A program made the position numbers and the translations under genes. The notes under the pieces are model-generated. The model was given only the letters and a program-made list of their open reading frames with translations. It was not told where the DNA came from and made no database searches. A stretch of DNA of 64,000 nucleotides from Diplocarpon mali (lineage: Eukaryota; Ascomycota; Leotiomycetes; Helotiales; Drepanopezizaceae): positions 24,359-88,358 of the forward strand of contig JAENRP010000056.1 of NCBI GenBank assembly GCA_024741835.1. Direction: 5' to 3'. Position 1 is the stretch's first letter. Each line of letters begins with the position of its first letter. Positions 10,896 to 22,576 of this stretch are shown here, in pieces.

Positions 10896-12811
10896 TCAGG
10901 GCGCGCCTAATCCGAAACTATAATCCTCGTTGTCGTCATCACTGGGCTCCTGAGTGCCGCCCATTGGTTCTATCTCGGTGTTGGCAGTGAGGCTTCATCG
11001 GCAGACCGGGGATGAGTTAAGAGAGAGGAGAGACGTACCGTCAGAGTCTTCATCACCAGTGTCGCCCTCGCTCTCAGTATCCTCGTTCAGACGCTCCACC
11101 ATGACCTGTTCCCTGAAATCCCTCAGGCCACTCTGCGTGTCTGTGCCCGCCCAGTTCTTTGTGTCAGGATCCTTGGAATACTTGAACGTAACTGAACGTA
11201 TCCGATCAACACGATTACATAGGAGTAGTCTAAGGCGTGACATGTTCAAGCCCTTGAGGTTCAGGTCAAGCGCTGATAACCTCTCAAAGAAAGTAGCCCA
11301 GAGGTTGATTCGGTCTTCTGCTGGGCATGCATCGGTATGAATCAGCGTCACCTCGTGGAGGCTAATGACCCTAATTGTTGAGCGATATTTACGTGCAATT
11401 TTGAGAAGCGTTGAGGCTTGTACTTTACAAAAGCCAATGTCAATTTGTCTGAGATATCGCCAGGTAATGGGTGCCGGAGGATCGATGAGAGACTCGTTTG
11501 ACATGCCAGTGGGCGGACCCGGGTGTGTTGATAACCATTCCAGGGCTTCTTCACCGGCTCCATGCCCGCGGGTGTTCCCGTCCTTGAAATTCAAGCGTAG
11601 GTGCTCTAGCTCTATTGTTTCGGCAAGGAGTTTCATCAGGAAATAGCAGGGAGATTGTACAGAGCGGTTATTAGTTACAACTCGCATGTAATGGTCACCG
11701 GGACCAAGATCCAGGTATAGAGTCCGCAAATGCGCCAACACGGGTCGGACAGAGGGTTGGAGATAGCGGGGTAGGCTCAACATTGTATCAGATATCTTGA
11801 GGTTTCGCAATGCAACTTGGAGACGTAAGGGTCTCGAGGATGCGATAGCTTCAATACCCATCACAGACTCTGGACTTCTCGCCGCGATTTCCAATGCTTT
11901 GCCGGCACCCCTCAATACCTTTAAAAATATACGACCGAGGAATGCATGTGATTCGACGCCTAAAGTTTGGTGAGGAGACCAGAAGGGGCGTCCATTCTGC
12001 TCCTCTACCGTCGTCGAGCCATAGCCTGTTGATATTCAGCAAAGTCACAGAATATTGCGGTAGGATATTAGCTCCAGAGAAGGAGAATTTACTCTTCCAT
12101 GCGTGATGTGGAAAGTCACGATGCCGAGATCGAGAATTAAAGTCACGTATTCCGATGGTTTCCAGATTCTTTAAGTTCGCAAATGCTTCAGCAATCATAT
12201 CGACGTCCTAGACGAAGTGTTAGCAAATTTAGAGAATTTCATGTAGAGTGAGCTCAGGCGGCGGCTTCACGGAGAATACACGATCGTAATCGTAATAATA
12301 ATAATCGAGAAACAAGAGAAACTCTACTGACCATCCCTGTGCTGAGAAAGGATGCCGCATCCAGAGATCCCAGCAAAGCTTGATTACCCTCCTCAAGCAT
12401 GTCGCGGAGCTCAGTGCCTAGAATCTCGTCGCTAGGTGGCGAGGGTGCACTCCTTCCGGGATCATCTACCCCAAAGATAACGTGACTCAAGCTCCCCGAA
12501 AATCGAGAATTCGAAATGCCAATCAGGGCTTGGAGACTGAATTCGCTGAACATGAACTGCCTTTTGGTAAAGAACTCTCTGACAAATGAATCCAGCACCT
12601 TGTTTTCGATCTGCTTGCACGTAAGACGAAGGTTACAGTAGTCAGGTGTTTTGAGGTGGGGAGTGATGTTGAGCAGAACCTCAATCGGGACGTTTGCCAA
12701 TGGAGATGCTTGAGAGAGGGTATAGCCTTGGATGGACGGGACAGTTAACTTTGAAGGTTGTTTCGTGAGGTTGTGGCCGTTGCGTGACTCGGCCTCATTG
12801 TCGACGTCCAT
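10896..12811 (-). CDS. F-box protein, four exons, 557 aa
   Basis: Probable substrate receptor of an SCF ubiquitin ligase. Exons 12811-12332, 12207-12009, 11959-11039 and 10969-10896 join in phase to 557 codons. Residues 38-75 form the F-box (LANVPIEVLLNITPHLKTPD, then YCNLRLTCKQI). This is followed by the segment common in fungal F-box proteins (VREFFTKRQFMFSEFSLQAL), then a long Leu-rich region that probably folds as irregular leucine-rich repeats. The C-terminus is acidic (DTESEGDTGDEDSDG and SDDDNEDYSFG). The first intron uses the less usual donor GTCAGT but has an excellent branch site (TTTGCTAACAC). I chose the Met of MDVDNEAES; an in-frame start lies upstream at 12886 but has weaker context. 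The target protein is unknown. Adjacent, divergent gene is the PARP relic. Confidence 0.8.
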
Positions 12812-13427
12812 GTTGCCAGCGTATATGAATATTGAGGCGGTAGTGGTGAAGGCTTTTGGTGTCAGGTAAGAAGAGTATATCCTCACACATTTCAGTAAAG
12901 AGGATGTGGTATAAATGCGAGATCAAGTCAGCATGAGCCTCACACACGCTAGCCTGCCGAGGGACGCTAGCAGGAAACGCGTGATCAGGTGACAGCTGCC
13001 TAGTGGATTGATCTGACTGAGGCAGAACCCCGCACTGGTGTCGGCCCAGGTGGTCTCGGCTGGCAGAGAGGAGAGAGCATGCATCGATAATTGGTGGCCG
13101 TCCCGCAGGAAATGGATGCACAGCTCCAAGAAATGCCGCGGCAAGTTGCAGGCAGCAGACATCGTGCCACGCCAGGCATCTGCCTAAGGCGCCGAAGCTA
13201 GGTAAGGTAAGTAAGGCGGTTGGTGTAGATAGGCAAGAGCACATAGGTCACGAGACCTCGCGACTGACCGCGTCAACCTCACCGTTTTTCTTCGGAGCAG
13301 CAGCTCCTCCTCCATCATTCCTTTCGACAACATCACCCATTTCGCGTCTGGAATCATCACCAGTCTCGCATTCTGTCAAGATTCTCACGATCCCCTCACC
13401 ACTAAACACTCCAACAGGCCAGCCACC
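12812..13427. promoter_or_regulatory. divergent region between the F-box gene and the PARP relic
   Basis: About 600 bp between two divergent ATGs. Short open frames occur but none has splice support. It presumably holds both original promoters; no specific site is recognised. Confidence 0.35.
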
Positions 13428-14627
13428 ATGGCGCTCACGAAAGCGGATCGTGCATCGGCACCACTCCAGAGATGCAGTCTCGCCCTGAGCGGGGCCTTCC
13501 CAGGATGCTCTCAAGCCGCAGTAGACGAAGAACTCATCCAGGCTTTAGGAGCGAGGCTGTCGAAGACTGTCAATAGTGACACTACCCTCCTCATCACCTC
13601 GGACAGTGACTTCGCGAAACCATCCGTCAAGGCCAGCCTAGCAAAACCATATGGCATCCAAATTGTCAAGCTGGCATGGCTGGAGGACTGCTTGGACCAT
13701 GACATGAAGCTGTACGAGAAAAGCTACGGGCTGAACTCGGATGCTGCTGCACCGGACGCCCGTCAATCGACTGTTTAGTCCAGAGGCACCCGGAAGCGCA
13801 ATGTTGCCGTGTTCTACGCCGACACGGAGGAGCGGGGGAGAGAGGAGGACGAGCCTCAAGCCAAGAAGAAGAACAAGCCCGTGGGCGCCAGTGTTTCCCA
13901 GCCCAAGGACACACGGGGTTCGGAGATCACTGCGAGCCCCATACCAGAGTCCAAACTAAAAAGACCAACCGCCGAGGGCGAGACCAATCTGGCAGCTCTG
14001 AGCTACATCCGGATCTCCGTCGATGAGGTCTGCCCACTCACTCCCTATACAGTCTACGTGGATCGGGATCGTGTCATCTATGATGCTACCCTCAACCAGA
14101 CCAATGCCAGCAACAACAACAACAATAAATTCTACCGCATCCAGGTACGCTCTGTTCCTCGATGAGGACTGTATCCGGACACTCCTGGCTTCTCAAAAAT
14201 GATTGCGGCTACAGAACCTGGACCAGGTGGGGTAGAGTAGGCGATAGCGGGCAGAGTGCCAACCTTGGCGACGGCTCACTGCAAGATGCTATGCGTCAAT
14301 TCGAATCCAACTTTAAAGTTGAGAGTAGTCTCGAGTGGTCAGGTCGTTTAGACAAGCCAAGATCAGGCAATCACGCTTATCGAGCGCAGCTATACGGAGG
14401 ATTCCGGTGAAGAGCAGGAACCGAAGCTTAATAGCAAAATTGAGCCAGGCCTGAAGCAGGGGGCTGCTCCCGAGTCGAAGTTAACAACTGCTGTACAGGA
14501 CATGATAGAGTTGATCTTCAACCAGCAATACTTTGCCGTTACCATGATTGACCCGAACTATGACACCAACAAGCTTCCACTGGGAAAACTGACCAAGAGC
14601 ACCATTATCAAAGGCTACCAAGATTAG
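13428..14627 (+). pseudogene. truncated, decayed poly(ADP-ribose) polymerase gene
   Basis: The ATG lies in a strong context (CCACCATGG). The first 116 codons form a BRCT domain (LALSGAFPG, then LITSDSDFAKPSVK, then KLAWLEDCLD). A TAG at 13776-13778 interrupts the same frame, which then continues with a Lys-rich linker to about 14143. A WGR domain follows in other frames: DCGYRTWTRWGRVGDSGQ, then SANLGDGSLQDAMRQFE, then LIERSYTEDSGE. At least two frame changes are needed, near 14143-14200 and near 14375-14385. Coding similarity ends just after the first residues of the regulatory helical domain (YDTNKLPLGKLTKSTIIKGY) with a TAG at 14625. The whole catalytic ART domain is missing and I see none of it in the next kilobase. 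Introns could explain one break but not all. In a live enzyme this architecture serves DNA-damage signalling; this copy cannot catalyse. Confidence 0.85.
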
Positions 14628-15493
14628 CCAACTGACCATTTTAATAATGTGCCTACAAATGCATCGTGGAAAACCCGTGGGTTCTCGGTGCTATTGTTCA
14701 TTCTTTTTTCGTAGCTCCTGCATATATCAATCGATCTTACGAATATTATCATGAATGCTTTCTTAACTTTAGAATTCTCGAGTCATTCGAGCTTTCCAAC
14801 GTGTTTTATTACTACGGCCAATTTCTGATAGAACACGGAAGGAGGACAAAGAAAATATGGTTTTGAAGTAAAGAAGCAATGATTGATTTTACTACAGCTT
14901 GCAAACGGGCAGCAAACCATAGGTCTCTTTTCGCAGGGTTTTGTGATCCATCTCATTTGAAATCCGGCCGATCCGAATTTCTTGATTCAGGACTTTATCC
15001 CTTCGGGCATGCATTAACTACGAAGGATGCTGCCAGCCCCGCTGAATATTGTTCCTTTCTCTCGAGGCTTCAGTCCACATGGCATTGTGTAATCACGTAC
15101 TCAGGGCGAAACAGGAGGATTACCTAAGCGCTGTGCTAAGTAATCGAACAAGACTTGATCTGATATCGTGATATTGATTCTGCCATCGAAATAAAAGGCA
15201 GAACTTAAAGTGTTATAATGCAATGCTTTTGCGGTGAAGTTGAAGAAATTTTCAAGGTCCAAATAATACCTAGGGAACAACTGCCATTGTTTGCTTTCGG
15301 CGGCTCGCTTAAATGCTCGGCTGTATCCCAACAGCAAAGGAAGCGAGCTTCCCACAATTACCCACGACAAGAGATAGGAGACGCATGAAAAAACTTTACA
15401 AAGAAACTCGAATCGACGGCGTATTCCACTTCCCTAGTATCCAAACACCGCTACGCACTTCCGCAAGATCATATCTCTGAATTTCTAAGCAAG
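14628..15493. other. gene-free region after the PARP relic
   Basis: No PARP catalytic sequence and no supported gene. Short AT-rich open frames only. The junction at about 14627 may mark an old deletion or insertion point. Confidence 0.4.
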
Positions 15494-17111
15494 ATGGCGG
15501 ACCCTCCAGCTCCTTCTGCACCAGATACTACAGCACCAGTATCGCGGGGTAAGCGTTCCATCTCTCAAGCTTCTTAAGTAATCAGCATCATACTGACTGA
15601 ATGTCTGGGTATTATCCTCGTATCGACAGAAATTGCCTTGCGAGGAAATGATACGATCATAATCGGTACAAATGGTACTACTTCCAGGATTTCATGGCTT
15701 GCAAAAGATTCACTATCGTACTACTCGGCCCAGGAACGAGCCTTGAAATCCGTTACTGCAACAGATGAGATACATACCGGGAGTATGCTAATTGCTACGT
15801 ATGCAAGAGTGGCAGATGCAACGTAAGTCTTGTCCGTTGATTGTAGATAGCAGGACACCAATTGATAACAATGTAAGGGTTGATACTCAAACATCCTCAA
15901 TCCTGAGCTAAAGTGTGGAAAATATCAAAAGCAAAGGCTCTATTCTGCCTTCCAAATCAGGCTTTAGTCCTCGAAACTCAGTGACTAGATCGATGGACTC
16001 TCGTTGGGCGCGCGATCAGAGTTCTGCGAACAAAGAATCAAAAGAATCAAGCCTCGGCACCATGAAATATGCAAGTTTCGATACTAAAAGAAGCAGAGAA
16101 TCGGAACCAGGAGGTCTCCGGCTTACAAGCAAAGTCATATTCAACGAGAAAACATCCAATCATATTCATTGTAACGACCCGATGTTCAAGAAGAGCAATT
16201 TCGTGAATAGCGAGACCAGTCTTGATGCAAAGTGCAGCAATAACGCAACTACGTTGACTGAAATCATAGAATATTGGTATGATTCTGGTGCAAGTTCTTT
16301 TATATCTCGCTTAGATGATGAGGAAGATACACAGTTACATGATACAAGAATCGAGCGGCCGGCTCTCTCTGGCGATCTAGCATTCTCATTGAAAGTTCCC
16401 AAAAGCACACTTATCCCAATTCTGAGAGAATTGGCTAGGTATTTTTCACGTCAAAGTATGTTAGAGAAAACCACGAGTTGACCGTCAACATCACCAAAGA
16501 AAAGGGATGCCAAGAAGCCATCGGCCGAAACGCCAGACGCTATCAGTAATGATAAACACACACGGAGCACGATTGATTATTTGGACGACTGGCATATAGA
16601 TAAATTTTTATCCGGAACTGAAGAAAGAGCGCTCTCCAACTTGAGATCCCCGGCCGATCTTACAAGGAAAACATCCTTGATAACAACGGTGTGGGGAGAG
16701 TCTACTAACACGAAGAAATCTCCCGGCAATTCAAATTCACCTGTTCCGGACTCTCATGAAGTCATCTCAACTACAGAGGAACATGTAATGAAGGCAGTTG
16801 TCTCATCAGAGGGAAACGGACCAGCTGGGAAAACTTGGAACGATGTGTCAAAGAGCACGCCATCATTACCAGCTGCTGAAATTACGGTCGGCAATCCGAG
16901 TCCATCTATCAGTAGTAAGCTTTCGCATGTGGAGGATAAAGAGCCCGCAAGACGAGTAAATCTTCATACAGAGGACAACACAAAACGAATGACGGCCAGG
17001 AGGTTGGGCTTTTTCCTTACCAAGGTGAGAAAGCTCAAATCAACAGGGAAAAATCTGCTAAACTGGCACGAGAGATTACATCTGATCTCTACTCCATCAT
17101 TGAACATTTAA
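15494..17111 (+). CDS. hypothetical multi-exon protein, about 459 aa
   Basis: Not recognised. Candidate exons are 15494-15548 (starting MADPPAPSAPDTTAPVSR), 15630-15822, 15914-16438 and 16505-17111; they join in phase to about 460 codons. The first two introns have good donors (GTAAGC, GTAAGT). The third uses a weak donor (GTATTT) and is the least certain join. The protein is hydrophilic and rich in Ser, Thr, Lys and Glu, with no signal peptide or membrane segment, and looks largely disordered. The 3' end may instead splice at AAG/GTGAGA (about 17021) into a frame ending ELQGA before 17164. It lies in a stretch with other broken coding pieces, so it may itself be decaying. Function unknown. 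Confidence 0.4.
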
Positions 17112-18498
17112 TGGCCGAAGGAGACAGCCATAACAGGAACACCACGGAACTGCAAGGCGCATAGCATCGGATGGTACAAGCAAAGGATACGTTGGATACG
17201 GCCCAGATGCTGCGCCAGCTTACAGAGAACCACCACGGCCGGGGTCTTCTAAAGTCGTATACGGTCTTAATCCATAATTACCTTTTGCTATCGTAGGGCA
17301 TATCGTGAGCAGCCGCGTGCCTATCGAAGCCTCAGGCGCTAGATAGGAAGACTTATTCCTAGCTGAAAGCGAGAACGAGGAATGTTATAAAAGATTTTGT
17401 TGCACAGGTGAGGAAGAGACATCATTTTGCTCGCAAGGATGGGATAGTCTTAGAGGGGTTCCAATGGCAGATACTGTCGATCTGCGAGGATAAGTTGAGC
17501 GAGTCTAGAATCGTTGTTCGACGAAGCGTTTCCCGAGATCAACGTAGAAGTGGATTTCAATTGGTTTTTGCTGCGCATATAATGAATGCAAGTTGAGCCT
17601 GGTCTCGCATTGTGCAGCTAGACGTAGTTTAGAGGGAAAGCTTTATTAGCAAGTGATGAGAGCTATCCACCTTGAAGGAAAGGAGGCGACGTTTTCTTTG
17701 CGGAAAATGGATCGATTCTGTATCTATGCGACTTGGTAAACTCTCTGCTTAAAGTCCATACTTCAACATCATCGAAAGCCAAAGCCTATACCCACTCTAA
17801 ATTATTAAACAGCACTCAGGGTGCAGAAATGACAACCTCCAAAGCAGTAGACGAATTTAAATCGAGCGTTCTGAACACCTTATGAACACCAAATATGCGT
17901 TGTCTTCAACATGGCAATTATCAGGAGGAAACTCAAACTTCGTACGCCGAGCGGGTCTATTGCAGCCACCTGAAGAGGAGACGATAGATTTACTCGTTAA
18001 GTACAGAGAAGAGAGAATAGCCAGGCCATCGCTCTCGCAGATAGGATACGCACAAATCTTTGCGCATGACACTTATCTCCTGAGTAAGAGCCTTTTTATT
18101 GACATCGTTACAGGAAGTCGAAGTTGACTTATTGAAAGCCATGCGAGAGTTCTAGACCAACCGAGATGGAGCGAGGCCTTTTGATGTTGCAGTTATAATT
18201 CCAGATTTTCCATAATCAGAACGCTAAATTGTAATTTCGTATTTCAGAACCTTTCCAATATCACCAGGCCTTAGATTTAGTGCCGACAACAAGATTTCGC
18301 AAACAGTGTCTTCATCTGGGTATAGCTCTAGCCCAGTACATCGCTGCACTTCAGTTATCATTCCAGCGGGAAGTTGCGTAGATGTTTGGGTAAAAGCACG
18401 GAAATTTCCGATTTTTGAAGCAAATGAACAGTTCCGACTAGCTCCTCGATCGTATGAGTCGATTCTTTATCACTCTGCAGGGGGCGATTGCATTGTTT
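17112..18498. other. region of broken coding remnants
   Basis: Plus-strand pieces look protein-like but are cut by stops. One reads DGTSKGYVGYGPDAAPAYRE and continues to a TAA near 17277, after which the same frame reopens. Others lie at 17408-17596, 17882-18127 and 18306-18490. I could not join them with consistent splice phases. They may be exons of a gene I cannot assemble, or the debris of one. Confidence 0.3.
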
Positions 18499-19074
18499 AT
18501 ATAAGTCAAATTGCAAGCGTTGGAGGAATTGGTAGTCCTAGCAGCTCTGAAGCTGCCACACGGGAACTCTGTTCAGGGAGAGACAGCATCTTCCATACCT
18601 GAAAAAGAAAATCACTCATACACATACGCACACATAAATATATATCCTTGGGATAATTCTTCTAGCGATGAATCAGTATCCTTATCCAAAAGTCCCCATT
18701 CCAAACCGGTGTCGCAAAACCCCTCTACATCGTACACTGGGAACAAGCCAACCTCGGCATTGCAGCCCTAGGCCACCATGATTCTCGGGGAATTAGATGC
18801 CATCAGCCTCGAAACAGGCGCTGATACTGGATCCTGGAAATTCGAAGACTATGGCCAAAGACTCGGATCATCGGACGAGGAACAGATCTTCAGAATTGCT
18901 ATACAATTTGGTATGCATCTCTTGGCTTTCACTGACTTTGCTGGTTGGGAGAGGGAGACGATGAGGGCACTCGGTGATTCTAGCGAAAGATATCATTATG
19001 GGTGGTTGGAAGGGGAAGAGGGGGTGGTTATAGAAAGATGGAGGTTGAAATGCTTGTTTTCGAGAGGAGGATGA
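18499..19074 (+). pseudogene. unrecognised reading frame interrupted by one TAG
   Basis: A single plus-strand frame runs from about 18499 to 19074 with one stop, TAG, at 18769-18771. Upstream of the stop it is Ser/Pro-rich; downstream it reads MILGELDAISLETGADTGSW, then a mixed helical segment. The ATG at 18778 has a near-ideal context (GCCACCATG), so a separate 98-aa protein starting there is also possible. The stop could derive from CAG by one C-to-T change. No family recognised. Whether this is a live small gene or a relic cannot be settled from sequence alone. Confidence 0.35.
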
Positions 19075-19191
19075 GTACTAGATCACTTGTTGAAACAAAT
19101 CGGTCCCTTCTCAGATACTTAAATATTTGAATATTGAAAAATAGTATGTATGAATGAACTTAGACGCCACAATATGAGAAAAGAAGCTCTA

Positions 19192-19936
19192 CTAATAATC
19201 CATTTCATCCTTCACAGCCTTTCTGGTAGGCTCTTTTGGCACGTCAACAGTCCTAGCTGTGTTCGTTCTCGCTTCTAGATCAGCGAGAGTTTCCAAGGAT
19301 AACCAGTGAGAGGCGAGCATTTCGACCTCTGAGGTATACATACTATATTTATATAAGACTTTGCCGCATTAATATCTGCTAAAGATTGATCCTGATTTCT
19401 TGCAGGTGGTGGAAACGCTTTTGAGGATCTCTACACAAAGAATCTACAGCGACCTGGCCGCGCGAGCCTCCACAGAAAGTCAATCACCGAATCCGGACCT
19501 TGAATCAATATAAGATACTTCTCACCGGTCTTATCAGCCAACGCGTCTGATATCTCCGAGCCTCAGTCGTGGATTTCAAACTATCCATCCTCAGTATGCA
19601 GTAACCATTCCGATAGCGAACCCAGCCAAGGCGCATCTACTTTCCGGGGGGAGCAGCCGATTTTCGAACCTCTGGATACGGATAAATGTAGATAATGAGA
19701 ATGGCTCCCAGCGCTCCGAGGACTATGGTGATGATATTGCGCAGTACTGGGTCGGTCGCTGGCGCACCGCGGAGCTTCTTGAGGGCCGGTTGCCAACTCT
19801 CGGGGATGAGAACCGAGATGTCTGAGAGGCGTGAGGAGGGGATATCGGGGAGCAGGGAGAGTTGTCTGAGGAGAAGTATCCGGAGGCTCGAGGGTAGTGC
19901 TGGTGCTGCTCCTGGAGCTGGAACGTCAGAGTCCAT
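19192..19936 (-). CDS. hypothetical multi-exon protein with one membrane segment
   Basis: Not recognised. The first exon begins at 19936 with MDSDVPAPGAAPALPSSLR and includes one predicted membrane helix (NIITIVLGALGAILIIYIYP); as an unspliced frame it ends at 19637 after 99 residues. Further down the strand a coding-like exon reads ADKTGEKYLILIQGPDSVID (about 19555-19430). It joins in phase, through a GTAGAG donor and an ATATAG acceptor, to a last exon containing MYTSEVEMLASHWLSLETLA and ending KDEMDY at 19192. The join between the first and second pieces is not resolved: no strong donor/acceptor pair keeps phase. The piece order and composition suggest a small membrane-anchored protein. Alternatively the 99-aa frame stands alone. 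Confidence 0.4.
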
Positions 19937-21486
19937 ATTGTCGAATGGCGATGGAGCGATGCTGCATGGAACTCAGGGCTGTTGCTGTTTCTATGGATTA
20001 AATAAGAGATCGCAAGTCTCTTGGTGCTTGACAATTGTCTTTGTTGTATTATTTCATATCATCATTGATTGATTATGCCGGATGCGTCAAAGCAAGACCC
20101 CTCTCAAAGAAATACGATGGTTAGATTAGTGGCCCATGAGCCATTTTCAAAGTTTCTACAAGATAGATTATCATGGGAAAGTATACAGAGATTATCTACT
20201 TCAGGGGCTTCAACGCATCTTTTGTCATTTAGACAGGGAAATTTTATTGACCATATCTTTAAAGCTCTGAATCATTCATAAGAAAACGAAGTTCTCAGGT
20301 GATATAGTTTTTTCCAATAAAGACACAAATCTTAATTGTATTTTTCCAAGATGGCTGTTTGCGATTTTCTTTATCTGAAAAGGTCAAAAAAAGCCTTGCC
20401 AATCTCAAACACTTTCTCAATTGGGCTGCATTGAGCCACCCTTTTCTTTTTAAAATTGCTTTAGGTTCTTCATCTAGCAGTGAAATTGTAAAATGCCAAG
20501 TTTTTTTTTATATTCATTTAATAGAAACTTGATATCCATTAGAAATAGATTAAACTACCACTACTATCCTACGATCCTTATCTTCGCAAGAGCAGCTCTA
20601 TACCCATAAGTATAGCCCGTACTTCACCCATGGCTCGAGGCGAGTTGGGAACTGTCCTGATGCTGGGCCGGCGACTTGGGTTGTCATAGGAGATGCAGGA
20701 TGTGCGGATAATATGCTGTTAGGAATTATTAGAGAGTGCTTCTTGGTTTGAAACTATGCATCCAGAAAATACTTTCGTAGAATTTAATCAAAGGCCACTT
20801 TAGATGATGCAAACGGATTGTTGATGCAGATATTGCTTGTGGGGAACAACTATGAAGGACTGGGAGAGCATCTATCTAGAGCATTTCTTCTTTGTTGGGA
20901 GTATCAGAGGACGCATTTCAGCCCTTTGAAAGGTGCTTCAGGCGTTGTTAGGAAGTGAGCAGCATTCCACACTGAGGAATGGAGGGGATGGTGGCAGAAC
21001 TTCAGGGAGGTCATGTGACGATGAACATTAGTCTTCAGGCAGCTTGGTATCTGCTGATATTGTGCGCCGTCTCATTACATTTTGTTAAAAGAAGATGCAT
21101 GAATAAGCCGGAATATTCTGGCTTGTAAGGTATATTTACTACTTGGGAGGTTCGAAGCGAAGCGAGGCCCAAACAGACGTTGGCGAAAACTAATGTGATG
21201 ACTCAGCATCGACATTTTAAATTCGGTTTCTTCCTGGCGCTTCTGCAGGCATCATCTTTCACCTCAACGCCACCGGTAGACAGGTATAGTGATATATACT
21301 GCGGCATTCTTGTAAGCCTCGACTAACTTTAAGCCCAGTGCCAGCTCTTAATCCAAACATCGAGCCTCCGATGCTACTACACCTGTCGCGCCGATCTCAG
21401 CCCTTCGTCACATGACACATCCCAACTCGAGATGAGCCAACCTTTCCGAATCATTCGTGCCCGAATTATTGAAAGCGTCTTGGAGA
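19937..21486. other. AT-rich gene-free region
   Basis: About 1.5 kb without supported genes or obvious repeats. It presumably contains promoters for the flanking divergent genes. Confidence 0.4.
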
Positions 21487-22518
21487 ATGGCGGCCACAAG
21501 GAACTCCGTCGAGATCAAAAAAGTCACGGCATCGTCCCGTTCTCTAATCAGGCGTATCAGATTCAATCGCCCGCCGCTTTGTTTCGGAGTAACACGCTAC
21601 GTGATCGATGGGGAATACGATGAACAAGTTTTTCGCCGCTGGGTTACCCCTAATATCATCAAGGCTCCCAGTAACAGATTCACGGTTGAGGGCGATGCCA
21701 CTGCAAAAGCCGATCCCCTTCGCCATCCAGTGATCCCCGAGCGGGTGTTGAGACCCGGGAAGCGATGTCTTGCCCAGCTCTCGCTGCTCGTCACCTCGAG
21801 TACGGTGTCTCCTATTATGCGGATGCTGCTCGGGGAGGACGGGAAAGAAGTTTTCCCGGGTCTAGAGAATCAGATTGCGTACAGAGACGCAAATTTGCTC
21901 CGTGTTACTCTCCGACACCAAGCTACGCTCCCAAGCGAGCATTTCTACGATTCTATTCTCCGGACTATAGCTCATAATCAACAGCCTTTTCCCATAAGAT
22001 TCAATCGGCCATTCGCCGCCTCGGGTAAAAAAGGAGCCTTTAGACTGGGCTTCAACATAGCGTGCCCCCAGCTCATGGAAGTGGAGCGGATGATGACCTT
22101 GGCTATCGACGAGAAATTCACCGGCCACCAGAAGGAGAGAAAATTAGCAGGGAGTAGCCCAGCGAGAGCAAAGAAAGAATTTCGTCCTGCGCTGACGGCG
22201 CTCAACGGTCTTTCGGGTGAGCTCGCGAGCAAACTTCGAAACCACTTTGATATCTGGCTTGGCAGTGGAGCATCGGGGAAGGAGATGGCTGTGGGACTAG
22301 AAGTCGTATATCAATGGTCAGCTCTTCCACCGGTGACAGCATCTCATGAGAAACCTAGTATCGATGCGATCAAGGAATCGGGCCAGAAGAGGGTAGAGAA
22401 GAGATTCATGTTTACAAAGGAGGCCGGGGATAGGATGGACAAAGTCCGTGATGAGGATTTCTGGAAGAGCGTTGGAGAGAAGTACCGACAAGATTTAAAT
22501 GTGAAATTGACTTCCTGA
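21487..22518 (+). CDS. unrecognised intronless 343-aa protein
   Basis: The open frame is uninterrupted and strongly protein-like. I take the ATG at 21487 (MAATRNSVEIKKVTASSRSL) as the start; the frame extends a little upstream without a better ATG. It has no signal peptide or membrane helix. It begins with a basic N-terminus; a central part contains NLLRVTLRHQATLPSEHFYD and later GFNIACPQLMEVERMMTLAI; the C-terminus is rich in Lys, Asp and Glu (KRFMFTKEAGDRMDKVRDED). The strand pattern around RVTLRH faintly recalls 2H phosphoesterases, but the second His motif is not evident, so this is only a suggestion. It converges with the GH7 gene, with 58 bp between the stop codons, so the two terminators must overlap or be very compact. 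Confidence 0.7.
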   Translation: MAATRNSVEIKKVTASSRSLIRRIRFNRPPLCFGVTRYVIDGEYDEQVFRRWVTPNIIKAPSNRFTVEGDATAKADPLRHPVIPERVLRPGKRCLAQLSLLVTSSTVSPIMRMLLGEDGKEVFPGLENQIAYRDANLLRVTLRHQATLPSEHFYDSILRTIAHNQQPFPIRFNRPFAASGKKGAFRLGFNIACPQLMEVERMMTLAIDEKFTGHQKERKLAGSSPARAKKEFRPALTALNGLSGELASKLRNHFDIWLGSGASGKEMAVGLEVVYQWSALPPVTASHEKPSIDAIKESGQKRVEKRFMFTKEAGDRMDKVRDEDFWKSVGEKYRQDLNVKLTS

Positions 22519-22576
22519 TGCGAATGAACTCTTGATTACTATGCTACAGATAATACAGGAACTATACACGCCCATA

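Noticed and set aside
13776..13808. The PARP TAG as part of an intron
   Set aside because: No GT donor and AG acceptor pair with branch site surrounds it, and the flanking codons are in the same frame. Other breaks in the gene would remain in any case.
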